Part shown: in pieces, positions 25,234 to 33,781 of the stretch | How positions within the stretch are numbered: position 1 is the first letter of the stretch | Layout of the letters: each line of letters starts with the position of its first letter | From: an uncultured Collinsella sp. | GTDB lineage: Bacteria > Actinomycetota > Coriobacteriia > Coriobacteriales > Coriobacteriaceae | Reading direction: 5' to 3' | Length of the DNA: 64,000 bases | Assembly: GCA_934643145.1 (NCBI GenBank) | Contig: CAKUBM010000003.1 | Coordinates: 1-64,000 of the forward strand | Program-made: the position numbers and the translations under genes | The notes under the pieces: generated by a model | Database searches by the model: none | What the model was told of the DNA's origin: nothing | What the model saw: only the letters and a program-made list of their open reading frames with translations

Positions 25234-25285
25234 TGGTTACTACCAGATGAACAGTGGTACCACATTGTTACTACCAGTTGGTCTG
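25234..25285. promoter_or_regulatory. cluster of candidate GntR operators upstream of nagE
   Basis: TGGTTACTACCA (25234-25245), TGGTACCA (25255-25262) and GTTACTACCAGTTGG (25267-25281) form a closely spaced cluster of TGGT/ACCA half sites. Confidence 0.5.
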
Positions 25286-25390
25286 AAATCGTTTGCGCTT
25301 TACATGAATAAAGTGGGTCATTTTCTGTATAGGGGGTCACTTTCAGAAGCAATATTCGTCCCGCCCTATCACTCCCAGATCAACGCAATA

Positions 25391-25423
25391 AGCCCGCCAG
25401 AACGATGTCCGTTCTGGCGGGCT
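25391..25423 (-). terminator. hairpin after the SurA-like gene
   Basis: AGCCCGCCAGAACG and CGTTCTGGCGGGCT form a perfect stem; the T tract on the minus strand is weak (TTATTG). Confidence 0.6.
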
Positions 25424-25467
25424 CAATCAGTTGTATCGGCTACGTGCTCGGCAGCTTAAGGCATCCC

Positions 25468-26559
25468 TTATGCAAACAGGCCGTAGATGCTGATGTTGGC
25501 CTTAGCGTACAGGCCGTTGGCGTACTCGGTCCACTTGGAGCTGGCGCTCGAGGCCTGGGAGGAATACTGCTGATAGGCGGTGTAGTAGGCAGTCATGGCC
25601 TGCTTGTAGGTGGCGCTATCGGCGGTAAAGGCATCGTCGGCGAAGGCCTTGGCGTAGGTGCCGTCCTCGTCCTTCCAAGTACCCTTCGAGCTATCCCACT
25701 CGTCGCCGGCAAGGTTGATGATGTAGTCGGCGTAATCCTTGCTCGCGGTGTCCTCGTTGCCGTCAGAAGGCTCAGTCGGAGCGGTCGGCATGCTCGCGGA
25801 GCTGTCGCCCACCTTCTTCTTATAGAGCTTCTGCAGCGTCGCGGACTGGCGGACGATCTGCTTGGCCTGGTCCTTGGACACGCCATACTGCGTGGCCATG
25901 GTCTTGTAGTCGGAGGTACCGATGGAATCCTCGGCGTACTGCTTCATCTCCTTGGAAGAGACCGTAATGCCCTCGTCCTCGGCAGCGTCGAGCAGAATCT
26001 TGTTACGCACGTAGGAAAGGATAACATCGGCGGAAGGGGCGGTGTAGTTGCCATCGCTATCCTTGACGGTATCGAGGCTGTACTGGCTCTCGATAGCCTC
26101 GCGCGCGGTGATGTCGCTCTTCTTGCCGTTGTAGCTGTAGCTTGCCACGGTCGAGTCGAGCTGGTCCTCGGTCAGGGTCGAGGAGCCAATGCCCTTGCCG
26201 CCAAAGCCACCGTTGCCGATAAAGAAGCCGACCACAGCAGCGATCACGACGGCGACCACAAAGGCAGCGATCATCGTCTTCTTGTGCTTGGATGCGTGGT
26301 CGTCCTCGTCGGTATCGACGTCGTCGTCCTCGTCCTGCGGCTCGGGCATGAGATTCTCGTCGGCAGCGTCCGCGGCGATCTGAGCCTCCAGGCGGGCGTC
26401 CTCTTCCTCGGCGGTCGTGCCAGCGGCAATGTGCTCGGCAGACGTACCGGCGACCAGGTCGATCTTCTCTTCCTCGTCACCGTCGGGACCTTCGCCGCGT
26501 TCGATGATCTGGATGCCGTCGATCTCGTCCTTCTCGTCCTTCTTTTGAATCAGACCCAT
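25468..26559 (-). CDS. membrane-anchored protein with SurA-N-like domain
   Basis: This 363-residue protein has a very acidic cytoplasmic N-terminus (about residues 1-90, many Asp and Glu), one transmembrane helix (TMIAAFVVAVVIAAVVGFF, about 95-115) and an extracytoplasmic part. The stretch from DSTVASYSY to KKVGDSS resembles the helical N-domain of SurA-type chaperones, but no peptidyl-prolyl isomerase motif follows. A serine/aspartate-rich linker leads to a C-terminal helical region. It may be an extracytoplasmic folding factor; this is inference from weak similarity. Confidence 0.7.
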   Translation of the reverse strand: MGLIQKKDEKDEIDGIQIIERGEGPDGDEEEKIDLVAGTSAEHIAAGTTAEEEDARLEAQIAADAADENLMPEPQDEDDDVDTDEDDHASKHKKTMIAAFVVAVVIAAVVGFFIGNGGFGGKGIGSSTLTEDQLDSTVASYSYNGKKSDITAREAIESQYSLDTVKDSDGNYTAPSADVILSYVRNKILLDAAEDEGITVSSKEMKQYAEDSIGTSDYKTMATQYGVSKDQAKQIVRQSATLQKLYKKKVGDSSASMPTAPTEPSDGNEDTASKDYADYIINLAGDEWDSSKGTWKDEDGTYAKAFADDAFTADSATYKQAMTAYYTAYQQYSSQASSASSKWTEYANGLYAKANISIYGLFA

Positions 26560-26598
26560 AGTCAGTTACTCCTTGATGGGAAACAAAGTCCTCAATAG

Positions 26599-26628
26599 AA
26601 TACGCCCGACGGAGCGCCGGGCGTATTG
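26599..26628 (-). terminator. terminator after isocitrate dehydrogenase
   Basis: AATACGCCCG and CGGGCGTATT form a 10-bp stem with a TCTATTG tail on the minus strand. Confidence 0.6.
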
Positions 26629-26686
26629 TTTCTTAGGTTAAACGCAAACACTTAAGTACTATTTAGGCGTTTGCGGGCCATTTGCT

Positions 26687-27772
26687 TTAGGCCAGGTGCG
26701 CGATAACGGCATCGGCGAAGGCCTGAGTGCCCACGGCGCCCTCAACGGAGCCGGTCTGGGCGCGACGCACGTCACCGGTAACCTGCTCGCCCTCGTCGAG
26801 CGTGGCAGAGACGGCAGCGCGGATGCGGTTGGCCGCATCGTTCTCGCCCAGATGGTCGAGCATCATGGCAGCGGAGAGGATCTCGGCCGTGGGGTTGGCG
26901 ATATCCTGACCAGCGATATCGGGCGCGGAGCCGTGCGTGGCCTCGAAAATGGCGCAGTCGGCACCGATATTGGAGCCGGGGGCCATACCCAGGCCGCCCA
27001 CCAGGCCGGCGCACAGGTCGCTGACGATGTCGCCGTACAGGTTGGGCAGTACCAGGACATCGAAGTCGTTGGGGTTCTGGACCAGGCCCATGCAGGTGGC
27101 GTCGACGATCTTGTCGTTGAACTCGATATCGGGATAGTTCGCGGCCACCTCGCGCGCAACGCGCAGGAACAGGCCATCGGTCGCCTTCATGATGTTGGCC
27201 TTATGCACGGCCGTCACCTTTTTGCGGCCGCAACGGCGGGCATACTCAAAGGCATACTCCACAATGCGGCGGCTCTTGGCGATGGAGATCGGCTTGATCG
27301 AGATAGCGGAATCGGCAGCAAAAGTCTTCTGGCCCGAGCGCTCGACGAGCTGCGAGAGCTCCTCGACCTCGGCAGCGCCCTCGTCGAACTCGATGCCGGC
27401 GTAGAGGTCCTCGGTGTTCTCGCGCACGATAACCAGGTCGACGTCGCGGAAACGAGAGCCGTCGCCCGGCTGCGACAGGCAGGGGCGCACGCAGGCGTAC
27501 AGGTCGAAGTGCTTGCGCAGGGCAACGTTGACGCTGCGGAAGCCCGTGCCGACCGGCGTGGTGATGGGGCCCTTGATGGCAACCTTGGTCTCGGCGACCG
27601 CATCGAGCACGTGCTGGGGCAGCGGCGTGCCAAACTCGTCCATGACGCCAGCACCGGCCTCCTGGACGTTCCAGTTGATCTGGACACCGGTGGCCTCGAC
27701 CACGCGGCGCATGGCCTGCGTAATCTCGGGACCGATACCGTCACCGGGAATCAGGACTACATCGTGCGCCAT
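26687..27772 (-). CDS. icd: isocitrate/isopropylmalate dehydrogenase family, probable NAD-dependent isocitrate dehydrogenase
   Basis: This 361-residue beta-decarboxylating dehydrogenase carries the nucleotide-site start [12 protein letters not shown], the substrate loop [19 protein letters not shown] with the serine and asparagine typical of isocitrate enzymes, [12 protein letters not shown], the lysine segment HKANIMK and the metal-binding NLYGDIVSD. It would convert isocitrate to 2-oxoglutarate. Isopropylmalate dehydrogenase and homoisocitrate dehydrogenase are less likely because of the SxNxALR motif. It is the last gene of a tight four-gene operon starting at 30003. Confidence 0.88.
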   Translation of the reverse strand: MAHDVVLIPGDGIGPEITQAMRRVVEATGVQINWNVQEAGAGVMDEFGTPLPQHVLDAVAETKVAIKGPITTPVGTGFRSVNVALRKHFDLYACVRPCLSQPGDGSRFRDVDLVIVRENTEDLYAGIEFDEGAAEVEELSQLVERSGQKTFAADSAISIKPISIAKSRRIVEYAFEYARRCGRKKVTAVHKANIMKATDGLFLRVAREVAANYPDIEFNDKIVDATCMGLVQNPNDFDVLVLPNLYGDIVSDLCAGLVGGLGMAPGSNIGADCAIFEATHGSAPDIAGQDIANPTAEILSAAMMLDHLGENDAANRIRAAVSATLDEGEQVTGDVRRAQTGSVEGAVGTQAFADAVIAHLA

Positions 27773-27778
27773 AATCTG

Positions 27779-28477
27779 TTACTCCTCGTCTTCGGCGTCG
27801 TCAGATTTTTTAACGCTAGCACGCTTCTTCTTTTTGGAGAGATCCAGGCCAAAACGTTTAACAAGCATTTCGCAAATCTCGCTCGAACGGGCCTTGAGAT
27901 AGCTGCCCTTGCCGTTCTCGGCGTCGAACTTCAGGCGCAGCGCGAGCTTCTCGGCGACTTCGGCATCGATCTCGCCCTGGCCAAACTCGTACAGGCAGCC
28001 GAGCATGTCGCGATACTCGAGGTCGCCGTGATAGCACTGGATGGCCTCGTCCAGGATGGGCCAGGCCTCGCGCGAACGCTCGACGCTCGTGGCGCCCCAT
28101 ACGCACAGCAGGCGGAAGGCGGCGTAGCGCAGCGTGGAGGAAATCTCGTCGAACAGCGCGGTCTCGGCGCCCTCAAAGGCGTCGCCCATCTGCTCGGGGC
28201 AGGTGGTGGCGAGCGCCGTCAGGGCATCGAGGGCCTCCCAGCGGGTCTGGGCCTCGGGACGGTCGAGCGCCTCGATCAGCGCAGGCACGCAGGGCACGAC
28301 ACGCTGCGGGTCGCGCTCGGCCAGCAGGTGCAGCACGCGGGCGGCAAACTGGCGGATACGGCGCGTGGGGCAGCCGAGCTCCTGGACCAGGCGGTCGACG
28401 GCGTTCTCGTTCTCCTCTGCCAGCTGAAGCTGTGCCAGCTCCTCATCGGTAAGCTGTTCGTCTTTGTTTTCTGCCAT
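27779..28477 (-). CDS. HEAT-repeat-like helical protein
   Basis: This 232-residue, wholly soluble protein has an acidic N-terminus, helical repeats reminiscent of HEAT units (for example RQFAARVLHLLAERDPQRVVP and RWEALDALTALATTCPEQ) and a lysine-rich then acidic tail (KKKKRASVKKSDDAEDEE). No catalytic motif is seen. It lies 6 bp upstream of the isocitrate dehydrogenase start and is probably translationally coupled to it. A scaffold role is a guess. Confidence 0.75.
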   Translation of the reverse strand: MAENKDEQLTDEELAQLQLAEENENAVDRLVQELGCPTRRIRQFAARVLHLLAERDPQRVVPCVPALIEALDRPEAQTRWEALDALTALATTCPEQMGDAFEGAETALFDEISSTLRYAAFRLLCVWGATSVERSREAWPILDEAIQCYHGDLEYRDMLGCLYEFGQGEIDAEVAEKLALRLKFDAENGKGSYLKARSSEICEMLVKRFGLDLSKKKKRASVKKSDDAEDEE

Positions 28478-28489
28478 AGTTACCTCTTC

Positions 28490-28918
28490 TTATTTCTTGG
28501 TGTGCTTGCCAGCACCCTTGCTGTCATCGGTGACCGAGATGAGCTGTCGGTCGGCAGCGCCATTGCGACGCGCACGACGGCGGTCCTCGGCGTCGCCCGC
28601 ATCGGCGGCGGTGCGATGGGCCTTGTTGACGTTAAAGACCTCGTCATGCTTGCGCCACGGGCCAACGGACTCGCCAAAGCTCATCTTAAGGCCGGCGATA
28701 AAACCGCCGAGCCAGCCGATTGGCGCAAACTGCACCAGCGGGAACAGCGAGAACACCCAGGTCAGCAGGATGACTGCCGCCGCACCCGCAAAGTTGGCGA
28801 TCCAGTAGTCGCGCTTGGTGATCACGCGCTTTTCGCAAGCCCACTGGCCGCACAAAAAGCCAACGTAGATCGCAAAGATAAAGAGCACCAGCGCGAGCAC
28901 CACGAACGTCCAGCTCAT
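28490..28918 (-). CDS. small membrane protein of unknown function
   Basis: This 142-residue protein has a hydrophobic N-terminal helix (SWTFVVLALVLFIFAIYVGFL), two further hydrophobic stretches (WIANFAGAAAVILLTWVFSLF and GWLGGFIAG) and a basic cytoplasmic tail. The start at 28918 lies 6 bp after the stop of the preceding gene, whose end supplies the ribosome binding site. I do not recognise the family. Confidence 0.75.
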   Translation of the reverse strand: MSWTFVVLALVLFIFAIYVGFLCGQWACEKRVITKRDYWIANFAGAAAVILLTWVFSLFPLVQFAPIGWLGGFIAGLKMSFGESVGPWRKHDEVFNVNKAHRTAADAGDAEDRRRARRNGAADRQLISVTDDSKGAGKHTKK

Positions 28919-28923
28919 GGGCG

Positions 28924-30003
28924 CTACTCCTCGTGATGGTGGCCGCAGCAGCACTCGTGGCCGTCATCGTGGCCGTGACCGCCGCAGCACTCGTGATCCT
29001 CGCCGTGGTGGTGGCCGCAACCGCACTCGTGGTCGTCGCCGTGCTCACCGCAACCGCAGCCTTCCTCGTGGGCACCGTGCTCCTCGGGACGATACTGCGA
29101 CCAGTCAAGACCGGCGGCGATGGCGTCGGCCTCCTCCTTGTAGAGGACCGTGATGGCCTGGGTGCCCAGCTTGGCGCCACCGATGGCGTCGAGCATGTCG
29201 TAGAGCGTAAAGGCCACGTCGGCGCCGGGCAGCGCGAGCTCGCGGTCGTCGGCGTAGGCAAGGGCCAGGCGCAGGTCCTTAATGAAGTGCTCAACCATAA
29301 AGCCGGGCTTGTAGTCGCCGTCGAGCGCTTTGGGAGCAAGGCTCTCCATGGCGCCGGACTTGCCGGTACCGCCCAGGATCATCTCGCGGGTCTTCTCGAG
29401 GTCGAGGCCGCTCAGCTCGGCAAATGCCATGGCATCGGCCATGCCGACCATGCAGGCGCCCAGCGACACCTGGTTGGCGAGCTTGGCAGCCTGGCCCTTG
29501 CCGGCGCCGTCGAAGCAGCAGATGTTTGCCGCAAAGGTAGCCAGGATGTCGCGAACCGGGGCGATATCGTTCTCGGTGGCGCCCACGATAGCCGTAAGCG
29601 TGCCGGCGATTGCGCCCGACTCGCCGCCGGTGACGGGGCAGTCAAACGCCATGCGGCCGGAGACCTGGGCGGCTTCGGCAATGTCGCGGGCGAGCTCGGG
29701 TGAGCTCGTGGTGAGGTCGATCAGCACCGCGCCCTGCTTGGTGCAGGCCAGCAGGCCGTCGCCCGCCAGGTAGAGCTCCTCGACCTCGGAGGGATAGCCC
29801 ACCATGGTAAAGACGACATCGGCGTTCACCACAGCATCGGCCGGCGTATCGGCCCAGGCGGCACCGCGCTCGAGGAGTGCGGCGGCCTTGGACTTGGTGC
29901 GGTTGTTGACCGTGACGGGATAGCCGGCATCCAGGATGTGGCCGGCGATGGGGGCACCCATGATTCCGGTGCCGATAAATGCGACGGAGAGCTTGTTTGC
30001 CAT
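28924..30003 (-). CDS. 3-hydroxyisobutyrate-dehydrogenase-family oxidoreductase with Cys/His-rich C-terminal tail
   Basis: Residues 1 to about 300 form a complete beta-hydroxyacid dehydrogenase. It has the Rossmann motif FIGTGIMGAPIAG, the substrate motif CPVTGGESGAIAGTL, the catalytic lysine segment GKGQAAKLANQ, and TLYDMLDAIGGAKLGTQA near the end. The substrate could be tartronate semialdehyde, 3-hydroxyisobutyrate or similar. The last roughly 50 residues are extraordinary: about 9 Cys and 14 His arranged in near-repeats such as DDHECGCGHHHG, EDHECCGGHGHD and DGHECCCGHHHEE. This tail is not normal for the family and resembles SlyD or metallothionein metal-binding tails. It is the first gene of the operon leading to isocitrate dehydrogenase. 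Confidence 0.88.
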   Translation of the reverse strand: MANKLSVAFIGTGIMGAPIAGHILDAGYPVTVNNRTKSKAAALLERGAAWADTPADAVVNADVVFTMVGYPSEVEELYLAGDGLLACTKQGAVLIDLTTSSPELARDIAEAAQVSGRMAFDCPVTGGESGAIAGTLTAIVGATENDIAPVRDILATFAANICCFDGAGKGQAAKLANQVSLGACMVGMADAMAFAELSGLDLEKTREMILGGTGKSGAMESLAPKALDGDYKPGFMVEHFIKDLRLALAYADDRELALPGADVAFTLYDMLDAIGGAKLGTQAITVLYKEEADAIAAGLDWSQYRPEEHGAHEEGCGCGEHGDDHECGCGHHHGEDHECCGGHGHDDGHECCCGHHHEE

Positions 30004-30101
30004 GAAACCTTTCCTTTTGGGTTGGGTGTTGTTACCAGGTTGAATACTCGGTGCCAGCGTTTGGGCCGTGACTTGAGGGCGCCTGTGGTCGTAGCGCCTG
30101 C

Positions 30102-31055
30102 CTACTCGCCACGTACGCGGCGCGCGATGCGATCGGAAAGCGAGGCCTTCTCAGCGCGGTTCTTGCCCCAAAACGCGCAGGCCACCATGCCGGGGCCCAC
30201 GTGCGAGCCGATGGTGGGGCCCACGGAGCTGCGGATGATCGTGACGTCGGCGCAGCCCTCCTCCTTGCGGATAGCGGCCTCGAGCCAGTCACCGTCCTTC
30301 TCGGCATCGGCCGTCATGATGGCGATGGGCATGGTGCGATCGGGCACGTAGTTCTCGCGGAACGACTTGAGGATGGACTTGAGCGCCTTCTTGCGGCCGC
30401 GGTTGACGCCGATCAGCGACAGCGAGCCAGCCAAGTCGTAGGACAGCTCGGGTTTGACGTCGAGCTTTGCCGTGAGCTGTGCCGCCGCGGGCGGAATGCG
30501 GCCGCCGGCAGCCAGCGCGTCAAAGCTCTCGAGCGTAAAGTAGCCGTGGACATAGGTCTTGGCCTCGTTTGCCCAGTCGACCAGCTGTTTGGCGGTCAGT
30601 CCCGCCGAGCGTTGACGGACGGCCTCGAGCGCCAAGAGCTCGCCGGTCGCACAGGGCAGAGCGTTGTCGACCACGTAGAGCTCAAAATCGGGATACTCGG
30701 CGCGCACGACGTCCGCCGCCTGGCACGCGGAGTTGTAGCTCGACGACAGCGCCGAGGTAAAGCACAGGTAGACCGTGGGCGTGCCCTCTTTGGCGCACTC
30801 GGTAAAGAACTCGATATAGCGGCCGAGCGACACGGCGGAGGTAGACACGCGAGCGCCGGCGCGCATGCGGTCGTAAAACTCCTTGGGCGTGATGCTCGAC
30901 CAGATATCGTCCGTGCGCTCCTCGCCATCGATAATGAAGGGGAAGCCCAGGATATCGACATCAAGGTTCGCGGCGACCTCGGGGCTAAAGTCGCAGCAGG
31001 TATCGACGACGATGCGGCAGCGGCCAGAATGGCCGGTAGATGCAGCCTTGTCCAT
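30102..31055 (-). CDS. DegV-family fatty-acid-binding protein
   Basis: This 317-residue DegV protein starts at an ATG behind AAGGAG. Family features are VVDTCCDFSPE at the N-terminus, TSAVSLGRY near residue 70, FTSALSSSYNSA near 105, the FDALAAGGRIPPAAA segment, and SSVGPTIGSHVGPGMVACAFWG at the C-terminus. DegV/FakB proteins bind a fatty acid and present it to the FakA kinase; no fakA is in the window. It is probably monocistronic. Confidence 0.9.
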   Translation of the reverse strand: MDKAASTGHSGRCRIVVDTCCDFSPEVAANLDVDILGFPFIIDGEERTDDIWSSITPKEFYDRMRAGARVSTSAVSLGRYIEFFTECAKEGTPTVYLCFTSALSSSYNSACQAADVVRAEYPDFELYVVDNALPCATGELLALEAVRQRSAGLTAKQLVDWANEAKTYVHGYFTLESFDALAAGGRIPPAAAQLTAKLDVKPELSYDLAGSLSLIGVNRGRKKALKSILKSFRENYVPDRTMPIAIMTADAEKDGDWLEAAIRKEEGCADVTIIRSSVGPTIGSHVGPGMVACAFWGKNRAEKASLSDRIARRVRGE

Positions 31056-31073
31056 CAAAGCGACTCCTTACGT

Positions 31074-31106
31074 AAAAAAGGCGGCCATCCGCATGGGATG
31101 ACCGCC
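31074..31106 (-). terminator. intrinsic terminator after hpf
   Basis: The minus strand has GGCGGTCATCC and GGATGGCCGCC with a CATGC loop and six T residues; a GTTAACTT/AAGTTAAC-type hairpin sits just before it. Confidence 0.85.
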
Positions 31107-31135
31107 GGCCGTTAACTCATGCAAGTTAACGTATT

Positions 31136-31720
31136 TTACTCGTCAAGTGTTTCGATGCGGGGCTTGATGATGCCATATCCACCATTCTTACGGTGATACA
31201 CCACATTGATGAGGCCCGTCGTCGCGTTCTCGAACACATAGAAGTCGTGGCCCAGCAGATCGGTCTGCACCAGCGCCTGCTCCTCGGTCATCGGGGTGAC
31301 GTCGATAACCTTCTCGCGGACGAGCAGGTCGTCGTCCTCCTCGGGCAGCAGCAGATCGGCCAGATCGTCGACGCGCTCGACCGGCGCGACATCCGCGGCG
31401 CTGGCACCGCCCTGGCGGTTGTCCACGACCTTGGTCTTGAACTTGCGCAGCTGGCGGGTGACCTTATCGGCGGAGAGATCGATGGCGGCGTACATATCGG
31501 CACCGTGCTCGGCAACGCGAATCACGGAACCGCGGGCACGAACCGTAACCTCGACGATTGCCGGGTTGGGGTTCGAGGGGTTCTTCTCATAGCGAAGTAC
31601 AACGTCGACCGTCATGGGCTCGATATCAAAAACCTTGAGCGCCTCGCCGATCTTCTCATCCACATGCGCACGCAGAGCATCGGTTACCGTCGTCTTGCGT
31701 CCAGAAACCTTGATATCCAT
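31136..31720 (-). CDS. hpf: ribosome hibernation-promoting factor, long form
   Basis: This 194-residue protein is a long-form HPF. The N-terminal S30AE domain (about residues 1-100, MDIKVSGRKTTVTDALRAHV) binds the 30S subunit, and the C-terminal domain (about 135-194, VREKVIDVTPMTEEQA and GHDFYVFENA) pairs ribosomes into 100S dimers. A flexible acidic linker joins them. The ATG at 31720 has GGAG at seven bases; the frame is open 20 codons further upstream. Confidence 0.93.
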   Translation of the reverse strand: MDIKVSGRKTTVTDALRAHVDEKIGEALKVFDIEPMTVDVVLRYEKNPSNPNPAIVEVTVRARGSVIRVAEHGADMYAAIDLSADKVTRQLRKFKTKVVDNRQGGASAADVAPVERVDDLADLLLPEEDDDLLVREKVIDVTPMTEEQALVQTDLLGHDFYVFENATTGLINVVYHRKNGGYGIIKPRIETLDE

Positions 31721-32037
31721 ACGTGGCTCCAATCTGCCTCGGGGACTTACTGTACTGGCTATGTACCCATTGCCGTGCATTTAATCACGCGGATTCTCAA
31801 AGACCCGAATAACGATTGCTTGATACCGCATACCGAAGTCTCGCACTTTTCCGTGGCAAAGTGCGCTATGGGAGGGTGCGGTCGGCTTTGGATTTGGTTC
31901 AGAAAATTGGTTTTGACCTGCTGGTTTTATAGAGATGAAAAAGCCGGGCTCCCCTATTGGGAAAGCCCAGCGATGCGTGTTGAAACCGTGAAGAGGTGTC
32001 CTTTCCAGCGTATAGGAGACACCACCCCTAGCAATAA
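31721..32037. other. intergenic region between lipoprotein gene and hpf
   Basis: It contains the lipoprotein-gene terminator (31938-31971) and a nearby AGGTGTCC/GGAGACACC hairpin (about 31993-32023). No gene is seen. Confidence 0.6.
31938..31971 (-). terminator. intrinsic terminator after the solute-binding protein gene
   Basis: The minus strand reads GCTGGGCTTTCCC-AATA-GGGGAGCCCGGC followed by TTTTTC. Confidence 0.85.
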
Positions 32038-33030
32038 CTAGCTATTGAGCTTGTTAATGTCGTCGTCGGTGATGGCGCCCTCCTGACCGGATGACTTATC
32101 CTCGGAGGATGCGTCCTCGCTGCTGGAACCAGAAGAGGTTTCGCTGGAGGATGCGGAGCCAGACGATTGCAGGTTAGCGCCCGAAACCGTTTTGGTGGTG
32201 AGGTCGTAGGGCATCGCGCCATACCAGACGCAGTGGACTGCCTCGAGCGTACCGTCGACCGTGATGCCGTCGAGGGCATCGCTCACGGCACGGCACAGTT
32301 CGTCATTGGAAGAAAGGCCTGCAACACCAAGCGTCGAGGGCGCCTCGAGCGCACCGACATAGGAGATCTGGCTCATCAGGCGTGCAAGGTAGCCGCCGGC
32401 AGTGGAGTCGCAGATAACATAGTCGACCTCGCCGGACTCGAGCGCCTCAAAGCACTCGTTGATGTTGGAGTAGGTCTTTTGGTTGGCGGTGATGCTTTGC
32501 TTGGCAAGTGCCTCCTGCGAGGCCGAGGACATCTGGACACCCAGAGTAGACGTGTTAAGGGTATCGGTGGAAACGCTTAGCGACCCACCATCGCTGGTTT
32601 TACCGAACACGGAAGCGGCATCGTACAGGCAGGTGCCGAGCGAGCTAATGTCCCCATCCGTGGAGTTGATCTCGCCGATAAAGATATCGGCCTTTTTGTC
32701 GCCGAGCACGGAACCTGCCGAGGACGCATCGACAAAGGCGACCTTAAGGCCCATGCGGTTTGCGAGGGCGCGGGCGGCGTCGACCGCATACCCCGTGAGC
32801 TCGCCGTCGGCGCCCTGCATGGCCTGCGGCGCATCGGAAGTATCGAGGGCAACCGTCAGGGTACCGGGGGTGACCAGGGCATCATCCGACACCGCCGGCG
32901 TGACGGTCTCGTACTCGATCTGGTCGATCGTGGGAGTCGTGAACGTAGACAGCGGGTTGAATGCGCATCCGCTCAGGCCCAAAACGGCGATGACCGCTGC
33001 GGTCCCAGCACCTAACCGAGCCGCGTGCAT
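32038..33030 (-). CDS. extracellular solute-binding lipoprotein (SBP_bac_3-like)
   Basis: This 330-residue protein has a lipoprotein signal: basic N-terminus, hydrophobic core AGTAAVIAVLGLSG and lipid-attached cysteine in the LSGC lipobox at residue 22. The mature part resembles family 3 amino-acid-binding proteins (LTVALDTSDAPQAM, GYAVDAARALANRMGLKVAFVD, YVICDSTAGGYLA), then a serine-rich acidic tail. No ABC permease or ATPase is adjacent, so it is an orphan receptor or is served by a distant transporter. An alternative ATG is six codons upstream (33048). The reading frame stays open far upstream through the leader, but that part lacks similarity. Confidence 0.82.
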   Translation of the reverse strand: MHAARLGAGTAAVIAVLGLSGCAFNPLSTFTTPTIDQIEYETVTPAVSDDALVTPGTLTVALDTSDAPQAMQGADGELTGYAVDAARALANRMGLKVAFVDASSAGSVLGDKKADIFIGEINSTDGDISSLGTCLYDAASVFGKTSDGGSLSVSTDTLNTSTLGVQMSSASQEALAKQSITANQKTYSNINECFEALESGEVDYVICDSTAGGYLARLMSQISYVGALEAPSTLGVAGLSSNDELCRAVSDALDGITVDGTLEAVHCVWYGAMPYDLTTKTVSGANLQSSGSASSSETSSGSSSEDASSEDKSSGQEGAITDDDINKLNS

Positions 33031-33372
33031 CAAGCTGCCCCTCACCATGTCCACTACCCTGCCTTCTGTGTCGTATACGATCCGTGCGTTGCGCGGAATA
33101 TCAGGTTGTTCCCACCAGCTGACCTGGTATTTGACCCCACACTTGCGCACCGGGGTGTTTGCTCGGGAGGCCGCAGCCACCTTCACGACTGGCCCGCTCG
33201 CCCGCGAGGCGGTATTGCCCCAAAGAAAGTAGAACGGACGGTGCGGCTTACATCTAGGACGCGCCATGATCGCGCCGCGCGCACGCGGTCGCTTACGTGG
33301 ATCCCTTTGACCGCGTCTGTCTTGGACTAGGATGGACATTTCGTCCGTCCGCAACCACAGCCTGGCAGGAAC
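33031..33372 (-). ncRNA. long 5' leader, possible structured RNA of unknown type
   Basis: A consensus promoter lies roughly 340 nt upstream of the lipoprotein start. The leader is GC-rich with several local stems, for example GGAC-GAAAT-GTCC near its start. I could not match it to RNase P, tmRNA, SRP RNA or a known riboswitch by eye. Confidence 0.35.
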
Positions 33373-33379
33373 GTAGCGC

Positions 33380-33408
33380 ATTATAGCTAAGTTCAAGCTA
33401 AAGTTTAA
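33380..33408 (-). promoter_or_regulatory. sigma-70-like promoter driving the lipoprotein leader
   Basis: On the minus strand TTAAAC, 17 bp, then TATAAT. Transcription would start near 33373, about 340 nt before the lipoprotein ATG. Confidence 0.7.
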
Positions 33409-33530
33409 GGTTAGGGGCGTCATTCGCACCGTGAGAACAGATTTTGCAGGTCGGAACGGACCATTCATGCCCCCATGAAGCCCGGAGCTCCCCTGCGGGG
33501 AGCTCCGGGACGCCCTTCTTAGGGTGCCGT

Positions 33531-33745
33531 GTGCAAAAAACGGCAAATATGAGTACTGTTACCAATTTAGTAGCAGCGTTTTTCCTCTCCACGAGTAGGT
33601 TTCGAGCTCAATTCGGTCCGTTTAGCGCCAAGCTACTCCACATTTGTTTATTATCTTTCCAATATATACTGGTTCTCAGCCCAAATTTCTTTGTTTTCGC
33701 TGCCACCAATCTAGTAACAGTACTCATATTTGCCGTTTTTTGCAC
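33531..33745. mobile_element. 215-bp MITE-like element with 48-bp inverted ends
   Basis: The ends (33531-33578 and 33698-33745) match at 43 of 48 positions in inverted orientation and begin GTGCAAAAAACGGC. The 119-bp AT-rich centre has no gene. The inner end sequence AAATATGAGTACTGTTAC recurs in the element at 48072-48301. Confidence 0.8.
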
Positions 33746-33781
33746 AGGGCATATAAACAGACCCCCTATTAAGCCATTGTT

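Larger units (their letters stand above)
24923..25467. other. nagE promoter region and terminator of the next gene
   Basis: No gene is seen. It contains CCGTAAACGG (25142-25151), a TGGT-N4-ACCA site at 25234-25245 with a further TGGTACCA at 25255-25262, a third partial site (25267-25285) and the terminator of the membrane protein gene (25391-25423). Confidence 0.65.
33031..33781. other. long leader, promoter and MITE-like element
   Basis: This 751-bp stretch holds a roughly 340-nt leader (about 33031-33372), a promoter (33380-33408), a 13-bp perfect palindrome CCCGGAGCTCCCC with its complement (33481-33509) and a 215-bp inverted-repeat element (33531-33745). No protein gene is supported. Confidence 0.65.

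Noticed and set aside
26696..28936. 746-codon open frame opposite icd, the HEAT-like gene and the membrane protein gene
   Set aside because: It spans three real genes on the other strand and encodes low-complexity sequence only.
33031..33372. RNase P RNA, tmRNA or SRP RNA
   Set aside because: None of the conserved core sequences of these RNAs is seen in the leader.
33049..33546. N-terminal extension of the solute-binding protein frame
   Set aside because: The lipoprotein signal with lipobox must be at the N-terminus; the upstream part lies across a promoter and a hairpin and shows no similarity.
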